Assembly: GCF_005747095.1 (NCBI RefSeq)
Contig: NZ_SWLG01000001.1
Coordinates: 1-64,000, forward strand
Length of the DNA stretch: 64,000 nt
Direction: 5' to 3'
Source: Exobacillus caeni
Lineage (GTDB): Bacteria; Bacillota; Bacilli; Bacillales; Guptibacillaceae
Part shown: positions 16,243 to 24,399 of the stretch, one piece after another
Layout: the number at the start of each line of letters is the position of its first letter
Numbering within the stretch: the first letter of the stretch is position 1
The notes under the pieces: generated by a model
What the model was told of the DNA's origin: nothing
The model's database searches: none
Seen by the model: the letters and a program-made list of their open reading frames with translations, nothing else
Program-made: the position numbers and the translations under genes

Positions 16243-16941
16243 TTGATCCCGTACCATTTCCTGGTTTTGATTTTCACTTCTTTTTGATTTTATTTTCATT
16301 CTTCCTCCAGTAAGGACGCCTACTACAATAAAGGCCATGAAAATATACTCGATAAAGATATTATGATGGATAAAGTCTCCAACAAGCGGTTCATGCAGAA
16401 TCATTTTTGAGGCAGTCCAGGCAAGAATTCCGGCACCGATATAAATGATGACCGGAAAGCGCTCCATCAGTTTAAGAATGATAGTACTTCCCCAGATCAC
16501 GATCGGAACACTGATCAATAGCCCGATAACAACAAGCAAGAAGTGCCCTTCCGCTGCGCCGGCTACTGCGATCACATTATCAAGCCCCATCGCTGCGTCT
16601 GCAATAATAATCGTTTTGACCGCAGCCCACAGGTTTGGAGCAGATTCTACATCATGCTCTTCTTCCTCATTCTTTAACAGGCTGTATGCGATCCAAACAA
16701 GGACGATTCCCCCGATCAGTAACAATCCAGGGATTTTAAGGAGCCAGACGACAAGAAGTGTAGCAACAGAGCGGATAACAATCGCACCGAGTGCTCCAAG
16801 CCAGATTACTTTTTTCTGCTGTTCCTGCGGCAGATTCCTTGCGGCAAGGCCGATAAGTACGGCATTGTCACCTGCAAGGACTATATCGATCATTACAATG
16901 CTTAAGAGAGCAGTAAAAAACTCCATCGAAAATAAGTCCAT
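16240..16941 (-). CDS. TerC family membrane protein, likely Mn2+ exporter
   Basis: It is a 233-aa membrane protein with about seven spans. The conserved acidic residues of TerC proteins are present: VMIDIVLAGDNAVLIGLA near the N-terminus and DAAMGLDNVIAVAGAAEG in the middle. In B. subtilis, TerC paralogues MeeF and MeeY (YceF, YkoY) export manganese, and YkoY is controlled by a Mn2+ riboswitch. Here a yybP-ykoY-type leader precedes the gene, which supports the same role. The ribosome binding site is GGAAGGGTG. Confidence 0.88.
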   Translation of the reverse strand: MDLFSMEFFTALLSIVMIDIVLAGDNAVLIGLAARNLPQEQQKKVIWLGALGAIVIRSVATLLVVWLLKIPGLLLIGGIVLVWIAYSLLKNEEEEHDVESAPNLWAAVKTIIIADAAMGLDNVIAVAGAAEGHFLLVVIGLLISVPIVIWGSTIILKLMERFPVIIYIGAGILAWTASKMILHEPLVGDFIHHNIFIEYIFMAFIVVGVLTGGRMKIKSKRSENQNQEMVRDQ

Positions 16942-17007
16942 TCTAAAAACACCCTTCCTCTTTTGAGTACACCATGTATGTCAGCCGGGTTACGTTTCAA
17001 TAGCCAA

Positions 17008-17034
17008 TAAAAAAAACCTGCCGAATGGCAAGGT
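17008..17034 (-). terminator. Riboswitch expression-platform terminator
   Basis: On the minus strand ACCTTGCC-ATTC-GGCAGGT is followed by eight T residues. It lies between the Mn2+ aptamer and the TerC gene and is the likely switch. Confidence 0.8.
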
Positions 17035-17044
17035 CTATAGTCAT

Positions 17045-17169
17045 GAGAGTATAGATAGGCCTTTACCATTTATAGGCAAAGGTCTTGCTAACAACTGAAC
17101 AGTTGCCAATAAAGCCGGAGACGTTCATCTCGTAATGACGACTTTATTGTGACTAGCTACTCCCCTTTG
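17045..17169 (-). ncRNA. yybP-ykoY Mn2+ riboswitch aptamer
   Basis: On the minus strand the RNA begins AAAGGGGAGTAGCTAG, the hallmark of yybP-ykoY leaders, and ends TACTCTCATGA. GGGAGTA (17158-17164) pairs with TACTCTC (17045-17051) to close the aptamer. A terminator hairpin follows, then TerC. In this class Mn2+ stabilises the aptamer and favours expression of exporters; the precise pairing alternative was not computed. Confidence 0.85.
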
Positions 17170-17199
17170 GTATTCGATTCATTTTTTAGAACATCTATT

Positions 17200-17228
17200 A
17201 TTATACAACTCTATAAAAAGCAATGCAA
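17200..17228 (-). promoter_or_regulatory. SigA-type promoter of the terC transcript
   Basis: On the minus strand TTGCAT and TATAAT are separated by 17 bp, 30 nt upstream of the riboswitch aptamer. Confidence 0.75.
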
Positions 17229-17384
17229 GGTTTATAGTTAGCGAGAAAAGCCTTGCTGAAAGTGTTTAAAGGCATTGTAAATTCTGTAAATTTTAAGTGA
17301 AGAGGAAGGGAATCAGACATCGTCCATGTAAGTTTAAAGTAAGATAGATGAGATTAAAAACCCTGAAAAGGAGCTGTTCTATTT

Positions 17385-18740
17385 TTGAAAACCTTTGTTT
17401 TAGACACAAACGTCCTATTGCATGATGCTCGCTCACTTTTTCAATTCGGCCAGAACCATATCATCATTCCAGCGATTGTATTAGAAGAAATCGATACAAA
17501 AAAGCGTTTAATGAATGAAACAGGACGAAATGCTCGCGAGTTCAGCAGGATATATAAAGAACTGAGAGAGAAAAACAAAGGGAAATTGGAAGAGCCGATC
17601 CCATTGGAAACAGGCGGGACATTTCGAGTTGAACTAAATCATCGATCATTTGAATTACTTCGAAATGAATTTAATGAAGAATCGAATGATAACCGTATTA
17701 TCGCTGTATCGATCAACCTTAGCAGAGAGGTAGCCCATGAAGTAATTTTAGTTTCAAATGATATGCTGATGATCGCTAAAGCTGATGCGTTAAAAAAGTC
17801 GCTTCATTTAACAAACTTTAAGCCGGAATTGTATGAAAATGACCGACTGGTTGATAGTGTGGATGGTATTCATAAAGGTTATCATGAAGTTTTTACAGAA
17901 CCCGAACTGATCGACCGGTTTTATCATGACAGGGAACTGCCGTTATTTAAGATAGAGTCCGGTTTGAAATCGGATTATTATTTACAGGATTTTATTGTAA
18001 TGAAGGATAGTTTTGGAAGCAATCAGTCAGGCATAGGGAGGATATTGCGAAAGAACAATAAATTAATGTTAGTTGCATTGAAAAGTGAAAAGGTACATTG
18101 CTGGGGAATCATACCAAAGAATGTACAGCAAAAAATGCTTGCAGAGCTTTTGCTTGATGACTCCGTTCCGCTTGTTTGTGCCACAGGAAAAGCAGGTACT
18201 GGAAAGACGTTACTTGCCCTTGCCGCCGGATTGAGCAAGGCAGAAGATGAAAAGAAATACAGCAAACTCCTCGTGTCTAAACCGGTTGTTCCGTTTGGAA
18301 AAGACATCGGCTTCCTTCCCGGAGAAATGGAAGATAAGCTACGTCCATGGATGCAGCCGATCTATGATAATCTGGAATTTATCTTTGATGCCAGGACTGA
18401 TGAAGAACTATACAATGTGGTAGCAGGGCTTCAGACGCTTAAAGTAGAGGCATTGACCTACATAAGAGGCAGGAGCATTCCAAATCAGTTCATGATTATT
18501 GATGAAGTGCAAAACCTGTCACCTCATGAAATCAAAACAATTCTGACAAGAGCAGGGGAAAAGACGAAGATTATCTTAATCGGAGATCCGGAACAGATCG
18601 ACCATCCGTATCTGGATTCCGTTAATAACGGATTAACATATGCGGTTGAAAGACTGAAACAGGAGGAAGAAGTTGGAGTTATTCATTTAAACAGTACAGA
18701 ACGTAGCGGTCTTGCAGAGAAAGCTGCACGCCTTTTATAG
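17385..18740 (+). CDS. ylaK: PIN-PhoH family ATPase (PhoH2, YlaK-like)
   Basis: It is a 451-aa protein with an N-terminal PIN ribonuclease domain (residues 1-140; the acidic set starts with D7 in LDTNVLL and includes D126) and a C-terminal PhoH ATPase domain (about 240-451). Walker A is GKAGTGKT at 268-275, Walker B is FMIIDEVQN, and GDPEQID follows. PhoH2 proteins act as RNA helicase/ribonucleases; the target RNA is unknown. TTG 17385 follows AAAGGAG. The gene is single and is followed by a terminator. Confidence 0.88.
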   Translation: MKTFVLDTNVLLHDARSLFQFGQNHIIIPAIVLEEIDTKKRLMNETGRNAREFSRIYKELREKNKGKLEEPIPLETGGTFRVELNHRSFELLRNEFNEESNDNRIIAVSINLSREVAHEVILVSNDMLMIAKADALKKSLHLTNFKPELYENDRLVDSVDGIHKGYHEVFTEPELIDRFYHDRELPLFKIESGLKSDYYLQDFIVMKDSFGSNQSGIGRILRKNNKLMLVALKSEKVHCWGIIPKNVQQKMLAELLLDDSVPLVCATGKAGTGKTLLALAAGLSKAEDEKKYSKLLVSKPVVPFGKDIGFLPGEMEDKLRPWMQPIYDNLEFIFDARTDEELYNVVAGLQTLKVEALTYIRGRSIPNQFMIIDEVQNLSPHEIKTILTRAGEKTKIILIGDPEQIDHPYLDSVNNGLTYAVERLKQEEEVGVIHLNSTERSGLAEKAARLL

Positions 18741-18751
18741 CAGAACATTTG

Positions 18752-18790
18752 GAGGGGGCTGACACTTAGCTTTTAAGTCAGCTCCTCTTT
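18752..18790 (+). terminator. Terminator of the PIN-PhoH gene
   Basis: GAGGGGGCTGAC / GTCAGCTCCTC with a 13-nt loop and a T-rich tail. Confidence 0.85.
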
Positions 18791-18844
18791 CTTATGTTCA
18801 TACACTGTTCAAATTTGCTCACTATTTCACAAGCGTTTATAGCA

Positions 18845-18850
18845 TATAAT
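18845..18850 (+). promoter_or_regulatory. Probable -10 box before the CoA-disulfide reductase fusion
   Basis: TATAAT lies 15 nt before the operator at 18865, the same relative place as in the promoter at 10364-10391. No good -35 box is spaced correctly, so the promoter is probably weaker. Confidence 0.5.
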
Positions 18851-18864
18851 GAAGATGTAAACGA

Positions 18865-18882
18865 AATACCTTTAGGGGTATA
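18865..18882. promoter_or_regulatory. CstR/CsoR-type operator, copy 2
   Basis: AATACCTTTAGGGGTATA shares 14 of 18 positions with the operator at 10406-10423 and keeps the ATACC-n6-GGTAT inverted repeat. It lies just downstream of a TATAAT, so bound repressor would block the promoter. Confidence 0.65.
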
Positions 18883-18902
18883 AGAAAGCTGGAGGGATTG
18901 GA

Positions 18903-20828
18903 ATGGCAAAGAAAGTTATTATCGTTGGCGGGGTTGCTGGCGGTGCTTCTGCAGCAGCAAGATTAAGAAGAGTAAATGAAGAAACTGAGATCATCATGTT
19001 TGAACGAGGGGAGTACATTTCTTTTGCAAACTGCGGATTGCCGTACTATATTGGCGGAGCGATCACGCAAAGAGAAAAATTACTTGTCCAATCTGTAAGC
19101 GGGATGAAAAATCGATTCAATATTGATATTCGCATTAAAACAGAAATCTTAGCGATAGACCCTGTCAAAAAGAAAATCACAGCAAGAAACTTAGTCACCG
19201 GTAAAACGTATGATGAATCTTATGATACCTTACTGTTAAGCCCTGGCGCTTCACCAATCAAGCCTCCGATCAAAGGTATTGAAGCAGCGGAGAATTTATA
19301 TACATTAAGAAACATTCCTGACATGGATAAAATTAAAGCATTTGTCGACCAACGTTCTCCCAAACATGCTGTTGTTATTGGCGGGGGATTCATCGGACTG
19401 GAAATGGCGGAAAATTTAATTGATAGAGGCGTTGATGTGACCCTTGTAGAGATGAGCAATCAGGTTCTTGGACCTCTTGATTTTGAAATGGCAGCGGCCG
19501 TGCAAGAGCACCTTGTTCAAAAAGGCGTGAAGGTGATCCTGAATGATGGGGTGAGTTCTTTTGAAAATCAGGGTAAGACAGTAGTCTTAACAAGCGGGAC
19601 AAAGATTGAAACAAACATGGTGCTGCTTGCGATTGGGGTAAAGCCGGAAAACAGGCTTGCAAAAGAAGCGGGATTGGAGATCGGACAAAGAGGCGGAATT
19701 GTTGTAAATGAATACCTGCAAACATCTGCTCCTGATGTTTACGCAATCGGTGATGCCGTTCAGGTTAGCCATTATATGAACGGAGAACCTGTCCAGATTC
19801 CACTTGCCTGGCCAGCCAACCGTCAGGGAAGAATCGTTGCCGATACAATCATGGGTAAAAAGACTGCTTATAAAGGCACTCTTGGAACAGCGATTGCAAA
19901 AATCTTTGATTTAACAGCAGCTTCTACCGGTTTGAATGAAAAGCAATTAATGCAAGCCGGAGTGGTCTATAAAACTGTCCATGTACATCCCTCTTCACAT
20001 GCGGGGTATTACCCTGGAGCGAACGCAATCGCATTAAAGATGCTGTTTAGCCCGGATGACGGGAAGATTTACGGAGCACAGGCAGTTGGAAAAGATGGCG
20101 TAGATAAACGGATCGACGTCCTTGCCACTGCGATTAAAGGTAGCTTAACTATTTATGACCTGCCAGATCTCGAGCTTTCTTATGCTCCTCCGTATTCTTC
20201 TGCTAAAGATCCGGTGAACATGGCAGGTTATGCAGCGGTAAACATACTGGAGGGCAATGTAGAAACAATACAATGGCATGAAATGGAACAAATGATTACG
20301 AACAGAGAAGAAATAATTGATGTGAGGGAACCAGAAGAATATGAGATGGGGCATATTGAAACAGCAGTTAACATCCCGTTAAGCCAGCTTCGCGATAGAA
20401 TGGGTGAAATAAAGAATAAAAAAGTCATCATTTATTGCCAGGCGGGACTCCGTGGATATATTGCGAGCAGAATTCTGGTTCAAAATGGATTTAAGCCAAT
20501 CAACCTCGATGGAGGATATAAAACATATAGTACAGCTGTAATGCCCTTTAAAAGATGTACAAACGAAACGAGTGATAAGATCGTATTCGATGTGATCGTG
20601 GATGCCCGGGGATTAGCCTGCCCGCAGCCGCTCATCATGCTTCATAACGAAATCAAAAGTCTGGGTGAAGGGAAATCAATAAAAGTGCAGGTGACCGATA
20701 ATGGCTTTCTGCGAGACATTGAAAAATGGTGTTCAAGCAAAGGGCATACGCTCCTTTCATACAAGGAAGAAAAAGAATGCATGGAAGCAGTGATCTGTAA
20801 AGGGAAAACGTTGACGCAGCCTGTATAG
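18903..20828 (+). CDS. CoA-disulfide reductase / rhodanese / TusA triple fusion
   Basis: It is a 641-aa three-domain protein. Residues 1-450 form a pyridine nucleotide-disulfide oxidoreductase of the CoA-disulfide reductase type, with FAD motif VGGVAGGASAAARLR and the single redox cysteine C44 in SFANCGLPYYIGG. Residues about 455-545 are a rhodanese with active cysteine C512 in YCQAGLRGYIASR. Residues about 561-641 are a TusA domain with C573 in GLACPQP. The enzyme probably reduces CoA persulfide or polysulfide and hands the sulfur to the carrier cysteine. CoADR-rhodanese fusions are known in Bacillus; the added TusA domain makes a sulfur-transfer chain in one polypeptide. ATG 18903 follows GGAGGGATT. 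Confidence 0.92.
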   Translation: MAKKVIIVGGVAGGASAAARLRRVNEETEIIMFERGEYISFANCGLPYYIGGAITQREKLLVQSVSGMKNRFNIDIRIKTEILAIDPVKKKITARNLVTGKTYDESYDTLLLSPGASPIKPPIKGIEAAENLYTLRNIPDMDKIKAFVDQRSPKHAVVIGGGFIGLEMAENLIDRGVDVTLVEMSNQVLGPLDFEMAAAVQEHLVQKGVKVILNDGVSSFENQGKTVVLTSGTKIETNMVLLAIGVKPENRLAKEAGLEIGQRGGIVVNEYLQTSAPDVYAIGDAVQVSHYMNGEPVQIPLAWPANRQGRIVADTIMGKKTAYKGTLGTAIAKIFDLTAASTGLNEKQLMQAGVVYKTVHVHPSSHAGYYPGANAIALKMLFSPDDGKIYGAQAVGKDGVDKRIDVLATAIKGSLTIYDLPDLELSYAPPYSSAKDPVNMAGYAAVNILEGNVETIQWHEMEQMITNREEIIDVREPEEYEMGHIETAVNIPLSQLRDRMGEIKNKKVIIYCQAGLRGYIASRILVQNGFKPINLDGGYKTYSTAVMPFKRCTNETSDKIVFDVIVDARGLACPQPLIMLHNEIKSLGEGKSIKVQVTDNGFLRDIEKWCSSKGHTLLSYKEEKECMEAVICKGKTLTQPV

Positions 20829-20834
20829 AAACAT

Positions 20835-20914
20835 AAAAGCTTACTCAAAAAAGAGTGTGGTATCTCCAGCAAGGCATGGAGGAGAAGACATCCTACTAAG
20901 AGTAAGCTTTTTAG
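20835..20914 (+). terminator. Long structured terminator after the CoADR fusion (hairpin B)
   Basis: The outer stem AAAAGCTTACTC / GAGTAAGCTTTT encloses a second helix and an inner hairpin TCTCCA / TGGAGGA. The arrangement and part of the sequence match hairpin A at 8790-8869. Confidence 0.75.
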
Positions 20915-21084
20915 TGTTTTCGGGAATTTATTTTTGAATAAAATAAGCATCTTCTATCGTGAGGATGCATGCTACCGAGTGTTAAATGTAAACAAAGTGT
21001 TTCCGCTTTTAAGAAAGGCTCAACATACAGAAAATTTTTATAGGGGAAGTGGAACAGGAGAGTGGGTTATATGAGATCGGAGCG

Positions 21085-21294
21085 GTTTATTGGAACTTCA
21101 GAAAGAATTATTGGAGTTTCGTAAAAGCTTATTCTTGTTTCAAAATAGTTTATTCCTTTATCAGGAAAGATTTTTCTAGCTTCAATGAGGGTTATTCTGG
21201 TTTTAGAAAGATTTATTCTGCATTCAAAAAAATTTATTCTAGGTTCAAAAATTTTTATTCTATTTTCACAGAATTTTATTCTGGTTTCACGGCC
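21085..21294. repeat. Tandem array of a degenerate 21-nt repeat, array 1 (10 units)
   Basis: Ten consecutive units of exactly 21 nt share the core TTTATTCT-n3-TTCA-n6. The unit length is a multiple of three, so both strands stay open: the forward frame (21049-21330) gives a heptapeptide repeat like KIYSAFK and the reverse frame (21067-21351) gives one like RINFFEC. The unit recurs at 43919-44065. I do not annotate either frame as a gene, because neither has a good ribosome binding site; a repeat protein cannot be excluded. It occupies the gap after the CoADR fusion. Confidence 0.85.
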
Positions 21295-21398
21295 GAGCAG
21301 TGGTTTTGGGAAAGTTGCTATGCCGACTGACAGATGAAATAACGTGAACAAAAGAAAAACGACTGATGCTTCCCGTCGTTCTTCTCCTTATATATGTA

Positions 21399-21713
21399 TT
21401 ATTCAACCGTTACAGCCGTGCCGTAAGCGACAATTTCTGAAGCGTTATTCATAACAGCTGATGTTTGGAGTCGAAAGGCGATGATTGCATTAGCCCCCTG
21501 TTGCTCAGCTTCTTTTACCATTCTCCCGATTGCAACCTGGCGAGCTTTGTCCATCATCTCGGTATACTCTCGGATCTCACCGCCGACAATGTTCTTCAAT
21601 CCTGCAAGGATATCCTTTCCAATATTCTTTGCTTGGATGGTGTTTCCTTTAACAAGTCCTTTTAATTCCCTGATTTCTTTGCCTGGAACAAATTCAGTAG
21701 TTACGATAATCAT
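21399..21713 (-). CDS. YbjQ family protein (UPF0145)
   Basis: It is a 105-aa protein beginning MIIVTTEFVPGKEI and containing GGEIREYTEMMDKARQVAI and GANAIIAFR, the pattern of the YbjQ/UPF0145 heavy-metal-binding-like fold that assembles as pentamers. Its function is not established. The ATG at 21713 has the best spacing (9 nt) from AGGAGG; the ATG six bases earlier is also possible. It overlaps the 3' end of the small membrane-protein gene by about 20 nt and should be translated with it. Confidence 0.85.
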   Translation of the reverse strand: MIIVTTEFVPGKEIRELKGLVKGNTIQAKNIGKDILAGLKNIVGGEIREYTEMMDKARQVAIGRMVKEAEQQGANAIIAFRLQTSAVMNNASEIVAYGTAVTVE

Positions 21714-21909
21714 TGTCATCTTCCTCCTTTTTCTCCTCTTTACGTTCTTTAACTAACAGTCCCAAAAGAATGACCAACCCGATTGCATAGCCGATAAACA
21801 GGACAACAGCAAGTGTTTTGTTGAAGAACAACAGCACGATGGCTAGCAGGTTGCAAACTACTGTAAGAGTAACAAGAATCGTTTTGATAAAACGGGCCTC
21901 CTTAATCAA
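21694..21909 (-). CDS. Small two-span membrane protein with an unclear start
   Basis: It is a membrane protein of up to 71 aa: two hydrophobic segments (about residues 9-29 and 33-52) and a highly charged tail, KERKEEKKEEDDNDY. No family is recognised. The start is odd: the TTG at 21909 has no ribosome binding site, while a perfect AAGGAGG lies inside the frame and is 8 nt before an ATC codon. Translation may begin there at a rare ATC, or with the upstream TTG. It is coupled to the YbjQ gene. Confidence 0.6.
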   Translation of the reverse strand: MIKEARFIKTILVTLTVVCNLLAIVLLFFNKTLAVVLFIGYAIGLVILLGLLVKERKEEKKEEDDNDYRNY

Positions 21910-21962
21910 GTTTAATGTACATTTTATTCTCTAAAAGGTCTGTTTTTCCTTTTTGAAAATAA

Positions 21963-21990
21963 GAAAAAACCCTTCCACTGAGGAAGGGGT
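21963..21990 (-). terminator. Terminator of the YozQ-like gene
   Basis: On the minus strand CCCTTCC / GGAAGGG is followed by a T run (GTTTTTTCTT). Confidence 0.85.
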
Positions 21991-21997
21991 GCAAAGC

Positions 21998-22234
21998 TTA
22001 TTCTTTATAGCCTTTTCTGGAAAGATCTTCTCCGTCATGCGAGCGCAATTCTCCGTTTTCATTCACACTGTCGATCTGGCCGTCGATTGACCCTTCCGCC
22101 CAGGTATCAGAAACCTGCTCATGGGTGATAGCAAGACCCTGTGTCGTTTCATCTTTGCTCGTATAGTCTGCAGCATTATAATTATAGCTTTTGTCTGCGA
22201 CCTTTTCTCCCTTGTTTTGGTTACGTTTATTCAT
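21998..22234 (-). CDS. YozQ-like small protein (DUF4025)
   Basis: It is a 78-aa hydrophilic, acidic protein beginning MNKRNQNKGEKVADK and carrying TTQGLAITHEQVSDTWAEG, the conserved part of the DUF4025/YozQ family of Bacillus. The role is unknown. ATG 22234 is 9 nt after AGGAGG; an upstream in-frame start at 22315 would include that site. It is monocistronic and followed by a terminator. Confidence 0.75.
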   Translation of the reverse strand: MNKRNQNKGEKVADKSYNYNAADYTSKDETTQGLAITHEQVSDTWAEGSIDGQIDSVNENGELRSHDGEDLSRKGYKE

Positions 22235-22395
22235 GGTAACTTCCTCCTTTATATCAACCATATTTTTATCAATCTTATGGTTACCTTTCCTTGCTTTTAG
22301 CATACGAACAAACAAATAGGCTAAATTAAAAATAGAAACAAGAATATACGATGATAGGAAACTTTATAATATCAACCTTTTAAAATCCGGTAAGG

Positions 22396-22410
22396 TGGTA
22401 TAGACAACTA
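22396..22410. promoter_or_regulatory. NagR (dre) operator before nagAB
   Basis: TGGTATAGACAACTA matches the GntR-type NagR/YvoA binding sites (dre) known before nagAB in B. subtilis (TGGT-TAGA-CA core). The repressor gene nagR is third in the same operon. Confidence 0.75.
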
Positions 22411-22471
22411 GCTTGTAGGTTGGTAAGATAAAAGAAGAAGGTAAAACAAAGGATTATAAGGGTGTGAGAAG

Positions 22472-23647
22472 ATGTCCTGTGTTATTTTAAAAGATATTCG
22501 TATGTATGTAGAAGACAGCTGGCAAACGACCAGCGCAAAGATAAAAGGTGGAAAAATTATTGCGATCGGTCCATTTGATGAGTTGGAAGAACCCGGGGCC
22601 AGCTCGATATCATTCGAGCAAAAGGTGAATGCTGTTCCCGGGATGATCGATGTACACATTCACGGGGCGTCAGGAGCAGATACGATGGACGCAACGACAA
22701 ATGCTCTTGAAACGATTGCTCAAGCGCTTGCCGGGGAAGGAACAACAAGTTTCCTCGCAACAACCATCACGCAATCCAGGGAAAATATTGAGAAGGCGTT
22801 ATCCAATGCCGCTGATTTTATAGAAAACCATAACAACAAAGGCGCAGAGGTGGTTGGCGTTCATTTGGAAGGGCCGTTTATTTCTGAAAAACGCGCTGGA
22901 GCCCAGCCTTTAAAAGATATTATCAATCCAGATATCGAGTTGTTCAAACAATGGCAACAGCTTGCAGGTGGTAACATCAGGCTTGTCACGATGGCGCCTG
23001 AAGAAACGAACGGATTGGAGCTTGCCGCTTATTTAAAAGAAACTGGAGTTGTCGCATCGATCGGCCATTCGGATGCAACCTTTGAGCAGGTTGAAGAAGC
23101 TGTTAAGGCCGGGGTGACCCATGCGACCCACCTGTTTAACGGCATGAAAGGGATGCACCACAGGGAGCCAGGAGTAGTCGGGGGCGTGATGCTCAATGAT
23201 AAGGTTACCGCAGAAATCATTTCTGATGGAATCCATGTACGGCCTGAAATGATAAAGCTAACCTATCGCCAGAAAGGGAAAGACAGGCTGATTTTAATAA
23301 CGGATGCAATGAGGGCAAAATGTCTTGGGCCGGGGAGCTACGACCTTGGAGGACAGGAAGTAACAGTTTCAGAGGATAAAGCAGTTTTAGAGGACGGAAC
23401 ACTGGCCGGCAGCATACTGAAAATGAAAGATGCCGCTAGCAATATGATGGAATTTACAGGTTGCGGCCTGGAGGATATTGTCCGAATGACAGCAGTGAAC
23501 CCTGCGAAGCAACTGGGAATCTTTGACCGTAAAGGAAGCATAGCGGTTGGTAAAGATGCGGATATTGTTATTCTAAATGAAGACAATGATGTGCTGATGA
23601 CGTTGTGTAAAGGAACGATTGCTTATGAGAAGGAGGAAGGCGAATGA
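22472..23647 (+). CDS. nagA: N-acetylglucosamine-6-phosphate deacetylase
   Basis: It is a 391-aa amidohydrolase that removes acetate from GlcNAc-6-phosphate in the cytoplasm. Metal and catalytic residues are in place: DVHIHG, HLEGPF, GHSDA, THLFNGM and the catalytic aspartate in ITDAMRA. Length is normal. The start ATG 22472 follows GGGTGTGAG. The stop overlaps the nagB start (ATGA), so the two are translationally coupled. The operon is probably repressed by NagR at the upstream dre site and induced by amino sugar phosphates. Confidence 0.95.
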   Translation: MSCVILKDIRMYVEDSWQTTSAKIKGGKIIAIGPFDELEEPGASSISFEQKVNAVPGMIDVHIHGASGADTMDATTNALETIAQALAGEGTTSFLATTITQSRENIEKALSNAADFIENHNNKGAEVVGVHLEGPFISEKRAGAQPLKDIINPDIELFKQWQQLAGGNIRLVTMAPEETNGLELAAYLKETGVVASIGHSDATFEQVEEAVKAGVTHATHLFNGMKGMHHREPGVVGGVMLNDKVTAEIISDGIHVRPEMIKLTYRQKGKDRLILITDAMRAKCLGPGSYDLGGQEVTVSEDKAVLEDGTLAGSILKMKDAASNMMEFTGCGLEDIVRMTAVNPAKQLGIFDRKGSIAVGKDADIVILNEDNDVLMTLCKGTIAYEKEEGE

Positions 23648-24399
23648 GAGTTATTGAAGTCGACAATTATGATGAAATGAGCGAAAAGGCAGCGGAACTT
23701 ATTTTAGAAAAGATAAAGGAAAATAAGCATGCCAATCTTGGACTTGCTACCGGCGGAACCCCTGTCGGCACGTATCGCTGCTTGATCAAGGATCATACTG
23801 AAAACAAAACTTCCTATAAAAATGTTCAAACCTTCAACCTTGATGAGTATATCGGAATCGATCCGGATAATCCGAACAGCTATCATTCTTACATGAAAGC
23901 AAACCTTTTTGACCATATCGATATTCCAGCTGCTCAAACGCATATTCCTAATGGCAATGCAGAGGACCTTGCGATCGAATGCCTTCGCTATGACAAAATG
24001 ATAGAAGAAAAAGGCGGCATTGACCTTCAGTTGCTTGGAATCGGAACAAATGGACATATAGGCTTTAATGAACCGGGAACCCCTTTCGCATCGCATACGC
24101 ATGTTGTAGAACTCGCGCAATCTACCCGGGAGGCCAATGCACGCTACTTTAACAGTTTAGATGAAGTACCCACACATGCGCTCACGATGGGCATTTCTTC
24201 GATTTTAGCCAGTAAGGGGATCGTGTTGCTTGCATCAGGTGAAATGAAGGCAGATGCAATATATGAGTTGTTATATGGTAAAATTGATGAAGAGATGCCG
24301 GCATCCGCGTTGCGCAAACATTCGAATGTAACATTGATCGCGGATAAAGATGCTCTGAAAAAAGTTAAAGGACAAAGGAGCGTAGCGTGTGGTCAATAA
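23644..24399 (+). CDS. nagB: Glucosamine-6-phosphate deaminase
   Basis: It is a 251-aa enzyme that converts glucosamine-6-phosphate to fructose-6-phosphate and ammonia, the step after NagA. Signatures are ATGGTPVGTYR near residue 36, NLDEYIG and GIGTNGHIGFNEPGTPF, all in the expected order. The start overlaps nagA by 4 nt, and the end overlaps the nagR start by 11 nt. Confidence 0.95.
   Translation: MRVIEVDNYDEMSEKAAELILEKIKENKHANLGLATGGTPVGTYRCLIKDHTENKTSYKNVQTFNLDEYIGIDPDNPNSYHSYMKANLFDHIDIPAAQTHIPNGNAEDLAIECLRYDKMIEEKGGIDLQLLGIGTNGHIGFNEPGTPFASHTHVVELAQSTREANARYFNSLDEVPTHALTMGISSILASKGIVLLASGEMKADAIYELLYGKIDEEMPASALRKHSNVTLIADKDALKKVKGQRSVACGQ

Noticed and set aside
21085-21294. CRISPR array
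   Set aside because: There are no constant repeats separated by unique spacers; the units are contiguous and degenerate, and no cas gene is present.
21049-21330. Repetitive protein of 93 residues (and the antisense frame at 21067-21351)
   Set aside because: Both strands are open only because of the 21-nt unit length; no convincing start site. Kept as a repeat rather than a gene.
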